Positions 1 to 7,229 of a stretch of DNA of 64,000 bases are shown piece after piece. Location: contig UQVA01000001.1 in NCBI GenBank assembly GCA_900544405.1, positions 186,001 to 250,000 of the forward strand, written 5' to 3'. The notes below the pieces were generated by a model. That model had not been told where the DNA came from. It searched no databases and was given only the letters and a program-made list of their open reading frames with translations. The position numbers and the translations under genes are program-made. The DNA comes from an uncultured Eubacteriales bacterium. GTDB lineage: Bacteria > Bacillota > Clostridia > Oscillospirales > Oscillospiraceae. Numbering within the stretch: position 1 is the stretch's first letter; every line of letters starts with the position of its first letter.

Positions 1-954
1 GGTGGTGTAGGGAACGGAAACATATTTTTCCGAAATGTCCTTGGCGCAGAGCTTCAGCACGCCGGTCAGTTCCTTCCGGGCACTTTCAATCAGCGCCGGG
101 TCCCCTGTGGCCTGGGCCTCCTGCAGGTGCATATACCGGTCTCCGGGGAATTTGGAGTCGATGGGCAGATACACGCAGTTTCCGTCGGTTCCGGGCAGGC
201 GAATGGCAAATTCCACCCGCTCCCGGCTGCCGGGAATGGTCGCCACGTTCTCGTCATACTGCTCCGGGGATAGAATTTCCTCCAGAATGGCCCGAAGCTG
301 GACCTCGCCCAGAATACCACGGGTCTTGACTCCGGAAAGGACCTGCTTCAGCCCGCCCACATCGGTAGCCAATGTCTTCATTTCGCCCAGGCCCTTGTAG
401 ACCTCCTCCAGCTGGGTGGAAACGGTCTGGAAGGACTCGGCAATGCGCTTTTGCAGCACGTCCTGCAATTTTTCGTCTACCACGCCCCGAATTTCGTCCA
501 GCTTCTTTGTGTTTTCCGTCTGCAAGTTCCGGATGGACTCCTGGGTGCTGAGCCGCATGGCTTCCAGACGGCGTTCATTGGAGGCTTCCAGGTGGTTGAG
601 CCGGTCGCTCATGTCCTTTAATTGCTGGGTGACAGCCTGATTCATGGCGGTCTGCCGCTCCATGACCCCATCGTTGATGGCGTTGAGCCGCTCCGTCTGG
701 GTCCGGGCGAAGGCCGTCTGGCTGTCCGTCAGGGCGGTTCCCATGGCGCGGATGCTGCCGTTTAGGGTCTGGCCCAGGGTTCCCACGGCACCGATCACAT
801 CCTGCTGATTCCCGGCGGACCGGCGAATCTCGTCGGTGAGTTGGGCCTGCATGGCCTGCTGCTCCTGCTTCCGTTTGGAGGGGCTGTTTTGCAGTAAAAG
901 AACCACCAGAAGCACGGCGTTCAGCACCAGCAGGGCAAAAATAACATATTCCAT
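1..954 (-). CDS. rmuC: DNA recombination protein RmuC (3' end outside window)
   Basis: RmuC-family protein, linked in other bacteria to limiting DNA rearrangements. It is predicted to be a membrane-anchored coiled-coil protein with a nuclease-like core. About 318 residues are visible: an N-terminal membrane segment (about residues 3-22, starting MEYVIFALLVLN), a long Gln/Arg-rich coiled coil (about 25-165), then the conserved core with GILGEVQLRAIL and YLPIDSKFPGDRYMHL. The C-terminus lies beyond base 1. The start is the ATG at 954, with AGAAAGGAG just upstream at 961-969. It follows the YmdB gene by 13 bp on the same strand, so the two are probably co-transcribed. Confidence 0.93.
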   Translation of the reverse strand, partial: MEYVIFALLVLNAVLLVVLLLQNSPSKRKQEQQAMQAQLTDEIRRSAGNQQDVIGAVGTLGQTLNGSIRAMGTALTDSQTAFARTQTERLNAINDGVMERQTAMNQAVTQQLKDMSDRLNHLEASNERRLEAMRLSTQESIRNLQTENTKKLDEIRGVVDEKLQDVLQKRIAESFQTVSTQLEEVYKGLGEMKTLATDVGGLKQVLSGVKTRGILGEVQLRAILEEILSPEQYDENVATIPGSRERVEFAIRLPGTDGNCVYLPIDSKFPGDRYMHLQEAQATGDPALIESARKELTGVLKLCAKDISEKYVSVPYTT

Positions 955-967
955 GACTGGCTCCTTT

Positions 968-1747
968 CTATCGTTCCAGCAGGTCCGCCCGGCGCACACC
1001 GGTGCAGCGGCCGCTGTCTGTGTCGATGGTAAAGAGAACGCCTTCCATTTTGGTAGGACCGTCGGCCCAGCGATACCGGTCCGGCAGGTCCCCCCGGAAA
1101 TTGGCGATGGACAGCCTGGGCTGAATGCCCAGCACGGATTCCTGAGGGCCGGTCATGCCCAGATCGGTCACATAGCCGGTGCCTTTCGGCAAGATTCGGG
1201 CGTCCGCTGTGGGAACGTGGGTGTGGGTCCCCCAGACGGCGCTGACCTGGCCGTCCAGCATATAGCCCATGGCCAGCTTTTCGGAGGTGGCCTCCGCATG
1301 AAGCTCCACCAGAATCAGCTTGGTATCCAGTTGCGTGCGCAGCTTGTCCACCATCAGGAAGGGATTTTCTGCATGATAGTCCATGTTGCACCGGCCAATC
1401 AGGTCGATGACGGCCACGGGGCCGAACTTGGTCTCATAGACCCCAACCCCGGAGCCGGGCAGCTGGGGGGCCAGGTTGGCGGGCCGCAGGACACGGGAAT
1501 TGTCCTCCAGATAGGGGACGATCTCCCGCTTCTTGAAGGTATGGTTGCCCATGGTGATCACATCCGCCCCGGCGTCGAATATTTCCTCGCCCTGGTCCGG
1601 GGTCATGCCGACCACGCTGGCGTTTTCTCCGTTGACCACCACGAAATCCGCATTCAGTTGCTTTTTCCACCACCGCAGGGAGCGGCTGATCCGGTCCAGA
1701 CCCGGACGGCCCACCACATCCCCTACGGCCAGTACGTTCATCTCCAT
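968..1747 (-). CDS. ymdB: YmdB-family metallophosphoesterase
   Basis: Calcineurin-like phosphoesterase of the YmdB type (2',3'-cyclic nucleotide phosphodiesterase in Bacillus), 259 residues, which is the usual family length. Metal-binding motifs appear in order: GDVVGRPG near the N-terminus, NGENAS, GNHTFKK, HAEATSEK and GTHTHVPTAD. In many homologues the residue pair before HAEATSEK is Asp-Phe; here it is Glu-Leu. The gene sits 3 bp after the AraC-type regulator and 13 bp before rmuC, so the three probably form one transcript. Confidence 0.93.
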   Translation of the reverse strand: MEMNVLAVGDVVGRPGLDRISRSLRWWKKQLNADFVVVNGENASVVGMTPDQGEEIFDAGADVITMGNHTFKKREIVPYLEDNSRVLRPANLAPQLPGSGVGVYETKFGPVAVIDLIGRCNMDYHAENPFLMVDKLRTQLDTKLILVELHAEATSEKLAMGYMLDGQVSAVWGTHTHVPTADARILPKGTGYVTDLGMTGPQESVLGIQPRLSIANFRGDLPDRYRWADGPTKMEGVLFTIDTDSGRCTGVRRADLLER

Positions 1748-1750
1748 GCC

Positions 1751-2908
1751 TTACCCCCGGACGGAGCGGGCGTACTCCGTGGGCGTGATGCCGAATTTCT
1801 CCTTGAACTGCCGGGAGAAATGATGGACGGTGGAGTAGTGCAGGGCGGCGGCAATGTCCGTGAAGCTCATGTTGTTCTCCCGGATCATCTGCTTGCTTTC
1901 CTGCAGCTTCATCCGGCGGATATACTCGCCGGGAGAAATTTGCATATTCTTCCGGAACAGAGCCGTCAGATAGCTGGGACTTACGTCCACATTCTGGGCC
2001 ACCATAGGCACGGACAGCTTGCTGCGGATGTTGGCGGTGATATACTGCTGGGCCCGGCGGATGATCTCATTCTCACTGTGGACGGTCCGGGCAGTCTCCA
2101 CCTTGGCGGCGGGGGCGGCGTCGGAGCGCAGCAGCTCCAGCAGGGCCATGGACAGCAGGTGCAGCAGCATATCGTTGGAGAAGCCATCGGGGCTTTCCTG
2201 TTCCCGGCACATCCGCTCCAACAGCGGCGTCACCGTGGGGGGCGCTTTGAATTTTCGATTGTACACCGGCGACAGGCCGGGGCCGGACACGTCAAAGGAA
2301 ATGGAAATGAACCGGGGGGCCACGCCGATGTCGGCGTACTGCATGTGCCACTGGTCCGGGGCATAAAGCACCAGATCCCCCTGCTCCAGCCGCAGGTCCT
2401 GACCGTCGGCCACGGAGTGCAGGGTCCCCTGGTCCACATAGGTCAGCTCCGCCATGGGGTGGGCCTCGCCGGGGAAGAAAAAGCCCTGCTCCTTCTCCTG
2501 ATAGAAGAAGGTGTAGATGGCGTCCACCTGGAAATTATGCCGGACGGAGAGATTTTCCACCGGGTCCCGCTGCCCTTCCTGAGAAGGGGACATGGAGGCG
2601 GAAAATTCCGCCGTGGACTCCCCCAGGAAGGGGGACAGGCAGAAATAGACGCCGGGCTTCACGTACACGGGCTTGTCGAGATAATAATGGGCATAGTGCT
2701 GATTGTCCATGGACACGGAAAGCACCGTGGACCCGTCCCGGCAGCAGATCCAGGTGTCCGAGCGGGTATAGTAGACCTGCACGGGGCCTTGGGTCAGGGA
2801 AAGAAATTGGGTATTGGGCAGGTCCTTGCTGCGGCGGGCCTCCGGGCCACGCTCCGGGTGGATAACGCCATATTCCTGGAAACTCATCTGATTCAAATTG
2901 CAGATCAT
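1751..2908 (-). CDS. AraC-family transcriptional regulator with cupin-like sensor
   Basis: 385 residues. The N-terminal part (to about residue 230) looks like a cupin/AraC ligand-binding barrel, with HPMAELTYVDQG and LVLYAPDQWH. The C-terminal 100 residues hold the two helix-turn-helix units, with SVPMVAQNVDVSPSYLTALF and the signature ending in FKEKFGITPTEYAR. The ligand is unknown; the family usually controls neighbouring sugar or stress genes. The start at 2908 has an AAGGAGG site. A hairpin separates it from obg, and ymdB and rmuC follow closely. Confidence 0.88.
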   Translation of the reverse strand: MICNLNQMSFQEYGVIHPERGPEARRSKDLPNTQFLSLTQGPVQVYYTRSDTWICCRDGSTVLSVSMDNQHYAHYYLDKPVYVKPGVYFCLSPFLGESTAEFSASMSPSQEGQRDPVENLSVRHNFQVDAIYTFFYQEKEQGFFFPGEAHPMAELTYVDQGTLHSVADGQDLRLEQGDLVLYAPDQWHMQYADIGVAPRFISISFDVSGPGLSPVYNRKFKAPPTVTPLLERMCREQESPDGFSNDMLLHLLSMALLELLRSDAAPAAKVETARTVHSENEIIRRAQQYITANIRSKLSVPMVAQNVDVSPSYLTALFRKNMQISPGEYIRRMKLQESKQMIRENNMSFTDIAAALHYSTVHHFSRQFKEKFGITPTEYARSVRG

Positions 2909-2930
2909 AGGAGGGCCTCCTTATAAGAAT

Positions 2931-2959
2931 AATAACAGGGTCTGTACGACCCTGTTATT
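2931..2959 (-). terminator. Hairpin terminator or attenuator after obg
   Basis: Perfect 12-bp stem (AATAACAGGGTC with its complement) and a 5-nt loop, 36 bp past the obg stop and 22 bp before the AraC-type start. On the minus strand the run after the stem is ATTCTTATAA, so it lacks a strong U tract and may only partly terminate. Confidence 0.6.
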
Positions 2960-2995
2960 ATAACACGAAAATTGAAAATGGTAAAGCCTAATTTC

Positions 2996-4270
2996 TTATC
3001 TTTGATATTCAAATTCCAGATCGTAGATGCTTACCGTATCGCCGTCCTGGATGCCCATTTCCTCCAAACGGGTGAAAAGACCACATTTGCGCAGCTGCAG
3101 GTCGAAATAGTTCCGGGATTCATAATCGTCGAAGTTGATGTTGCTGACCAACCGTTCCAGCCACAGGCCGGAAATGACCCAGGTGGATCCCAGATGATCG
3201 ATCTCCAACTCGTCGGAAGTGCCGGTGGGGGGCAGCGGCTCCACATAGTCCGGCTCGTAAATGGTAACGGGGGGCAGGGTCCGCAGTTCTTCGGCCACGA
3301 CCCGCATGAGGGTTTTCACGCCCTGGGTGGTCCCGGCGGAAATCTCGTACAGCTTGCAGCCCAGCGCTTCCACATGGGAGCGGAGCCGTTCCAGATTGTC
3401 GGAATCCGGGGGCAGCAGGTCGCACTTGTTGGCGGCCACAATCATGGGCCGGTTGGAAAGGTCCACGCTGTAATCGTGCAGCTCGGCGCAGATAGCATCG
3501 AAATCCGCCACCGGGTCCCGTCCTTCGCTGCCGGACACGTCCACCACATGGACAAGCAGGCGGCAACGGTCAATGTGCCGCAGGAAATCGTGGCCAAGAC
3601 CGGCTCCCTCTGCAGCGCCTTCAATGATGCCGGGGATGTCTGCCATGACGAAAGACACGCCCTCGTCCACATAGATAACGCCCAGATTGGGGTAGAGGGT
3701 GGTGAAGTGGTAGTTGGCGATTTTTGGCCGGGCATTGGAGGTCACGGAGAGCAGGGTAGACTTGCCCACGTTGGGGAAGCCCACCAGACCCACGTCCGCC
3801 AGCAGCTTCAGTTCCAGAATTACATCCCGCTCCTGGCCGGGCGTGCCGGACTTGGCGAACCGGGGGACCTGCCGGGTGGCCGTTGCGAAATGCCCGTTGC
3901 CCCAGCCGCCCCGGCCGCCCTTGGCCAGCACGAAATCTTCCTCCGTGGACATATCCGCGATGATCTGATTGGTCTGGGCGTCCCGGACCACCGTGCCCTT
4001 GGGCACCTGGATGATGAGATTTTCACCCCGCTTGCCGCTCATGCTACGGCCCAGGCCGTTGGCACCGGAGGGAGCCACATACTTGCGCTTGTAGCGGAAA
4101 TCCAGCAGGGTAGAGAGGTTGGCGTTGACGTGCAGCACCACGCTGCCGCCGTGGCCGCCGTCGCCGCCGTCGGGACCGCCTGCGGCCACATATTTTTCCC
4201 GGTGGAAGGCCACGGCCCCGTCGCCGCCCCGGCCTCCGCACACGGTAATGCGTACTTTATCTACGAACAT
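2996..4270 (-). CDS. obg: GTPase Obg/CgtA
   Basis: Ribosome-associated GTPase that acts in 50S assembly and stress signalling; 424 residues. Domains: glycine-rich OBG fold (about 1-158, with CGGRGGDGAVAFHREK), G domain (about 159-330: GFPNVGKST, DIPGIIEGA, NKCD) and the C-terminal OCT domain (about 345-424). The reading frame is open further upstream, but the ATG at 4270 starts the conserved MFVDKVRI and has TCACAGGAGGGTC before it. It follows rpmA, the usual rplU-prp-rpmA-obg order of Firmicutes. Confidence 0.97.
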   Translation of the reverse strand: MFVDKVRITVCGGRGGDGAVAFHREKYVAAGGPDGGDGGHGGSVVLHVNANLSTLLDFRYKRKYVAPSGANGLGRSMSGKRGENLIIQVPKGTVVRDAQTNQIIADMSTEEDFVLAKGGRGGWGNGHFATATRQVPRFAKSGTPGQERDVILELKLLADVGLVGFPNVGKSTLLSVTSNARPKIANYHFTTLYPNLGVIYVDEGVSFVMADIPGIIEGAAEGAGLGHDFLRHIDRCRLLVHVVDVSGSEGRDPVADFDAICAELHDYSVDLSNRPMIVAANKCDLLPPDSDNLERLRSHVEALGCKLYEISAGTTQGVKTLMRVVAEELRTLPPVTIYEPDYVEPLPPTGTSDELEIDHLGSTWVISGLWLERLVSNINFDDYESRNYFDLQLRKCGLFTRLEEMGIQDGDTVSIYDLEFEYQR

Positions 4271-4376
4271 AAAATGACCCTCCTGTGAGAACCTTTTTTC
4301 AAAAATCGGAAGGGGGTTCCGGCTCTTGAAAAAAGGCCGCCGCATATTTTGTGCGGCGACCTCTTGACCTATGCGT

Positions 4377-4658
4377 TTACTGCTCGGTATAGACGGAGCA
4401 CTGACGGCGATCCTTGCCCAGACGCTCGAACTTGACGGTACCGTCAACCAGAGCGAACAGAGTGTCATCGCTGCCGATGCCCACATTGACACCGGGATGG
4501 ATGTGGGTGCCTCTCTGGCGAACCAGAATGTTGCCGGCCAGAACGAACTGACCGTCGGCACGCTTCACGCCCAGACGCTTGGACTCAGAGTCACGACCGT
4601 TCTTGGTGGAACCGCCGCCCTTGTGGTGAGCGAAGAACTGAAAACCGATCTTCAGCAT
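4377..4658 (-). CDS. rpmA: 50S ribosomal protein L27 with cleavable N-terminus
   Basis: 93-residue L27 (GGSTKNGRDSESKRLGVKR, then QRGTHIHPG). It carries the Firmicute-type N-terminal extension MLKIGFQFFAHHKGG. In Staphylococcus the Prp protease removes the residues up to the FF pair, exposing the tail that reaches the peptidyl-transferase centre. The candidate Prp gene is directly upstream (4-bp gap), which supports processing here. Confidence 0.97.
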   Translation of the reverse strand: MLKIGFQFFAHHKGGGSTKNGRDSESKRLGVKRADGQFVLAGNILVRQRGTHIHPGVNVGIGSDDTLFALVDGTVKFERLGKDRRQCSVYTEQ

Positions 4659-4662
4659 GGTA

Positions 4663-4986
4663 TTACACCTCCAAAACTTCGATATAATCAGGATAATCGT
4701 CCCGCAGACTGCACAGTGTCAGCATCATTCCGGCCAGCACGGCCTGAACGGTGTCTTCCTCGTCGCAGGAAGCGGGGAGGGTCAGGGTGACGCGGGCGTC
4801 CTCCTCTTTGACCCGGACCTTGGCCTTGGCACCGCACACCTCATTGATGACGGCTTCGGCCATGGTAACAGCGGTGGAAACGGCGGCGCAGACGATGTCG
4901 CTGCCCGCTTCGGCGTAACCGCTGTGACCGGAGACGGTGAATCCGGTGATCCGCTCGTCCTCGGTGAAAAATTCGCATCTTGTCAT
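4663..4986 (-). CDS. prp: Ribosomal-processing cysteine protease Prp
   Basis: 107-residue YsxB/Prp-family protein. The catalytic His and Cys lie in GHSGYAEAGSDIVCAAVS (residues about 19-36). The family cleaves the N-terminal extension of L27, and the neighbouring L27 has such an extension. The gene lies between rplU (2-bp gap) and rpmA (4-bp gap), the conserved place for this enzyme. Confidence 0.93.
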   Translation of the reverse strand: MTRCEFFTEDERITGFTVSGHSGYAEAGSDIVCAAVSTAVTMAEAVINEVCGAKAKVRVKEEDARVTLTLPASCDEEDTVQAVLAGMMLTLCSLRDDYPDYIEVLEV

Positions 4987-4988
4987 AA

Positions 4989-5300
4989 TTACAGAGCGAT
5001 CTTGGTGATCTCCACCTTGGTGTAAGGCTGACGGTGACCGATCTTCTTCTTCTCGTTCTTCTTTGCCTTGTAGCGCAGAATGGTGATCTTCTTGCCCTTG
5101 CCGTTCTTCACGACCTTGGCCTCCACGCTGGCACCCTCCACAACGGGAGTACCGACCTTGGAGTTCTCGCCATCCAGCACGGCCAGGACCTGGTCGAACT
5201 TCACGGTGGACTCGGCCTCGGCGTTCAGCTTCTCGATGAAGAGGACGTCGCCCTCGGAGACGGTGTACTGCTTGCCACCGGTAACGATAACTGCTTTCAT
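4989..5300 (-). CDS. rplU: 50S ribosomal protein L21
   Basis: 103-residue L21 with the conserved MKAVIVTGGKQY start and the RQPYTKVEI tail. The start is taken as the ATG at 5300, six bases after AGGTG. An in-frame GTG at 5309 lies inside that ribosome site and would place the start wrongly. First gene of the rplU-prp-rpmA-obg transcript; promoter and leader are at 5301-5415. Confidence 0.97.
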   Translation of the reverse strand: MKAVIVTGGKQYTVSEGDVLFIEKLNAEAESTVKFDQVLAVLDGENSKVGTPVVEGASVEAKVVKNGKGKKITILRYKAKKNEKKKIGHRQPYTKVEITKIAL

Positions 5301-5380
5301 TTGTTTCACCTACTTTATATTGTGTAGTCTCGCTCTTAGGGCGCTGCAGGCGCAGACTTAGAAAGCCCCTTCAATGCGGC
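5301..5380 (-). promoter_or_regulatory. rplU 5' leader, possible L21-leader autoregulatory RNA
   Basis: About 80 nt of untranslated leader between the promoter and rplU. It can form AAGCC...GGCTT and GCGC-CTGCA-GCGC hairpins. Firmicutes often carry an L21 leader here that is thought to let L21 control its own operon. Assignment rests on position and folding; I could not run a covariance model. Confidence 0.45.
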
Positions 5381-5386
5381 TTGCCT

Positions 5387-5415
5387 ATTTTACCATCCAA
5401 AGGGCGGAAAGTCAA
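5387..5415 (-). promoter_or_regulatory. Sigma-A promoter of the rplU operon
   Basis: -35 TTGACT (5415-5410), 17-bp spacer, -10 TAAAAT (5392-5387) on the minus strand. Transcription would start near 5380. Confidence 0.8.
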
Positions 5416-5547
5416 GGACTTTTTTCAATTCTTTCCCGCTTTTTCGCCGGATTTGCCCCATTCCTGCTGGGAAAAGCCAGTGCAATGGACCGAAGCGGGG
5501 AACAGGGCAGGGAAAAGAAGAATTTTTAAAGATTTTGAAAAAAAGGC

Positions 5548-5576
5548 TTGACAAACGGGAAAGAATCCTGTATAAT
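5548..5576 (+). promoter_or_regulatory. Consensus promoter of tRNA-Val
   Basis: Perfect TTGACA (5548-5553), 17-bp spacer, perfect TATAAT (5571-5576). The predicted start is about 7 nt before the mature tRNA 5' end. Confidence 0.9.
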
Positions 5577-5589
5577 GCAACCTGCGCTT

Positions 5590-5665
5590 GGACGATTAGC
5601 TCAGCTGGTAGAGCATGCGCTTGACGTGCGCAGGGTCAGCGGTTCGAGTCCGTTATCGTCCACCA
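5590..5665 (+). tRNA. tRNA-Val (GAC)
   Basis: 76-nt cloverleaf: acceptor GGACGAT/ATCGTCC, D arm with AGCTCAGCTGG, anticodon stem TGCGC/GCGCA around loop TTGACGT (anticodon GAC), T loop TTCGAGT and an encoded CCA. Its 3' part (from 5621) is repeated at 47927-47972, marking it as the insertion site of the ICE. Insertion rebuilds an intact tRNA at this left end. Confidence 0.97.
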
Positions 5666-5666
5666 T
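5621..5666 (+). repeat. ICE attachment site attL (46-bp direct repeat in tRNA-Val)
   Basis: From the anticodon loop through the CCA plus one base, this segment is identical to 47927-47972. The bases flanking the two copies differ, so 46 bp is the exact extent of the repeat. Such a tRNA 3'-end duplication is the standard footprint of tyrosine-integrase insertion. Confidence 0.93.
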
Positions 5667-5677
5667 AAGAAACAGCT

Positions 5678-5710
5678 TTCCCAGGCGTTGGAGATTCCAG
5701 CGCCTGGGAA
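5678..5710. terminator. 14-bp hairpin just inside the ICE left end
   Basis: Stem TTCCCAGGCGTTGG pairs with CCAGCGCCTGGGAA (one G-T) around AGATT, 13 bp after the tRNA CCA. It has no U run (it is followed by GGATGTC). It may replace the native tRNA-Val terminator, which insertion moved to 47977. Confidence 0.45.
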
Positions 5711-5933
5711 GGATGTCTATCTTCAGCGGGAAAAGAAGCAAGTCGGTCAGGAGGGTTGCAGCCGGTCAGCCGGTGTCTTATCACGACCTCTAAGTCAATT
5801 CTGCAGCACACTTGGTGCTGTCCTCGTCCGTACGTGTTGGACGCCCACCCTATGCTTGACTGCCGGGACTCTATCCGGTAGGGCTAAGGCTATGGGAATG
5901 ACTTGCTTTATGTAGCATCTGCGAAAATCCCGC
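5711..5933. other. Gene-free ICE left end with small dyads
   Basis: I see no convincing gene. Short dyads occur: CAGCAC/GTGCTG (5804-5820), CGTCC/GGACG (5825-5843) and CCGG/CCGG (5863-5878). The place, close to the attachment site, fits integrase or excisionase arm sites or a structured RNA; neither is shown. Confidence 0.4.
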
Positions 5934-5963
5934 TTGACAAAACCATATCTCGTATGGTAGAAT
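5934..5963 (+). promoter_or_regulatory. Strong promoter with embedded operator-like dyad
   Basis: TTGACA (5934-5939), 18-bp spacer, TAGAAT (5958-5963). The spacer and the first base of the -10 contain ACCATA-tctcg-TATGGT, a perfect 6-bp dyad placed where a repressor would block polymerase. No ORF follows before the terminator at 6021-6057. Confidence 0.7.
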
Positions 5964-5969
5964 GTCTTT

Positions 5970-6057
5970 GCTGAGATTTTGCATTGAGTCGCATTTTCAA
6001 GGTACAGGCAATCGCCTTACACCGTCCCCTCCATGACCGTGGAGGGGACGGTTTTTT
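5970..6057 (+). ncRNA. Candidate small RNA, about 88 nt
   Basis: The predicted transcript begins near 5970, after the promoter at 5934-5963. It ends in a strong intrinsic terminator: 13-bp stem ACCGTCCCCTCCA (6021-6033) with 6040-6052, then a run of six T. Nothing in it looks translated and no ribosome site is visible. The gene beyond it (6255-6515) is on the other strand, so this is a stand-alone unit. It could be an ICE regulatory or antisense RNA; its target is unknown. Confidence 0.55.
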
Positions 6058-6254
6058 ACGTCCGACGATTACACTGATAATTTTAGCAAAAGAGCCCAGA
6101 TTTGTCAATATCTACTTGTCCCATTGTCTGGATTTCTCCTGTCCATGGGGCAATTTCCATATATTTCCAGTTTCTAGCCTCTTTGCATACAGGTTAGCAC
6201 AGATCGTGTCCAATAATCGGGACCGTATCGGCACTGGCAGAGATTTTTTAACCT

Positions 6255-6515
6255 TTAGCTGCGAACCTTCCCATAGTCCATCCGTCCATAGACGACCCTG
6301 GCAATTACGACGGTTTTCGTATCCTCCTCTACCCAATAAAACATCAAATAGTTGCCGACAGTAGCTTTGCGATACTCCTTGCCCAATGGGCGCAGAGGAC
6401 GATAAGCTCCGTTGGAATAAGGAAATTGCGCCGCCTGCTGCGCCGCTTCTCCGAAGGCTTCCATCAGCTTTTCCGCTGCTTGCGGAGAACAAAGATGCTG
6501 CGAAAGATAATTATG
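6255..6515 (-). pseudogene. 5'-truncated RelE/ParE-family toxin fragment
   Basis: The frame reads NYLSQHLCSPQAAEKLM, then NYLMFYWVEED and VVIARVVYGRMD, which match the C-terminal two thirds of RelE/ParE toxins. There is no start codon: the frame closes at a TAG (6516-6518) just before this piece. The beta-strand core that normally precedes it is missing, and so is an adjacent antitoxin gene. An internal ATG at 6464 would give only 69 residues. Probably a dead relic; an antitoxin-like ORF survives elsewhere in the ICE (37577-37756). Confidence 0.65.
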
Positions 6516-6524
6516 CTAAAAGTC

Positions 6525-6559
6525 AAGAGCCATTTGCCTCATCGAAGCAAATGGCTCTT
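6525..6559 (+). terminator. Intrinsic terminator-like hairpin
   Basis: 13-bp stem AAGAGCCATTTGC with its complement around a 9-nt loop, followed by TTATTTC on the plus strand. No plus-strand gene ends here; it may insulate the sigma/ABC operon from upstream reading. Confidence 0.6.
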
Positions 6560-6592
6560 TTATTTCGTCTTTTGCTCCATCCGTCGATATGG

Positions 6593-6598
6593 TATAAT
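6593..6598 (+). promoter_or_regulatory. Possible -10 box of the sigma/ABC operon
   Basis: A perfect TATAAT with a poor -35 region (TTTTGC at a 17-bp spacing). The weak -35 suggests an activator or another sigma factor. The first gene starts 88 bp later. Confidence 0.4.
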
Positions 6599-6685
6599 GA
6601 GTTTGAAAATTTTCCGGCAAACTTCAAAACTATTTCCCCCTGTTCTGCGAATATACAGTCAGAGAGGCAAAGAAGGTGGTCCGCT

Positions 6686-7228
6686 TTGAAAACGAAAGAA
6701 GAAAAAGACATCCGGCAATACCGGCAGAAGCGGGACCGTTCTTCTGCGGAAGCCTTAGTAGAAGCCCACTATCGGGAAATTTATGCCTTTGCCTATCGCC
6801 AGACCGGCAATATGGACACGGCCATGGACCTGACCCAGGACATTTTCCTGGCTATGCTCCAATCCATCCATACCTACGACCCGGAAAAAGCTGCCTTCCG
6901 GACCTGGCTCTATCGAATCGCCTCCAATAAGATCGTGGACTTCTTCCGTTCCGGCCAATACCGGATGGCCCAGAACAGCATCGACCTGGACAGCCTTGTC
7001 CTCCCGGCGGAGGGGACCCCGGAGGAAGCATATATGGACCGTCAGCAGCGGGAACAATGCCTTCAGGCCCTGTCGGAGCTGCCCTTTCAAATGCAGCAAA
7101 TTCTGCGGCTGAAGTGTTTCAGCCAGCAGACCTTCCGGGAAATTGCGCAGGCCCTCTCCCTGCCGGAGGGAACGGTCAAGACCCAGTATTACAAAGCCAT
7201 CGCCATTCTTCGCACCAAGGAGATCTAG
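6686..7228 (+). CDS. ECF-type RNA polymerase sigma factor
   Basis: 180-residue sigma-70 family protein. Region 2 is at about 20-75 (ALVEAHYREIYAFAYRQT, DLTQDIFLAML). Region 4 is at about 120-175 (LSELPFQMQQILRLK and the helix-turn-helix FREIAQALSLPEGTVK). The frame is open upstream, but TTG at 6686 follows AAGAAGGTGG and gives normal ECF length. It leads a plus-strand operon with a membrane protein and an ABC exporter. By position it probably controls that operon; its cognate promoter and anti-sigma are not proved. Confidence 0.87.
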   Translation: MKTKEEKDIRQYRQKRDRSSAEALVEAHYREIYAFAYRQTGNMDTAMDLTQDIFLAMLQSIHTYDPEKAAFRTWLYRIASNKIVDFFRSGQYRMAQNSIDLDSLVLPAEGTPEEAYMDRQQREQCLQALSELPFQMQQILRLKCFSQQTFREIAQALSLPEGTVKTQYYKAIAILRTKEI

Positions 7229-7229
7229 T

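Noticed and set aside
836..2926. Long open frame on the plus strand opposite ymdB and the AraC-type gene
   Set aside because: Antisense shadow of two well-recognised genes. Its composition (His/Gly/Gln-rich) is that of reverse-complemented GC-rich code.
2972..4288. 438-codon plus-strand frame opposite obg
   Set aside because: Mirror of the obg gene; no motif, and obg is certain.
4271..4561. N-terminal extension of Obg by about 97 residues
   Set aside because: The open frame upstream lies over rpmA and lacks a ribosome site; the conserved Obg start is at 4270.
5548..5793. 81-codon frame across tRNA-Val
   Set aside because: Contains the familiar false translation of a tRNA (LAQLVEHAL...SGSSPLSST).
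6112..6492. 126-codon minus-strand frame
   Set aside because: Out of frame with the RelE/ParE-like fragment that covers the same DNA and has clear family similarity.
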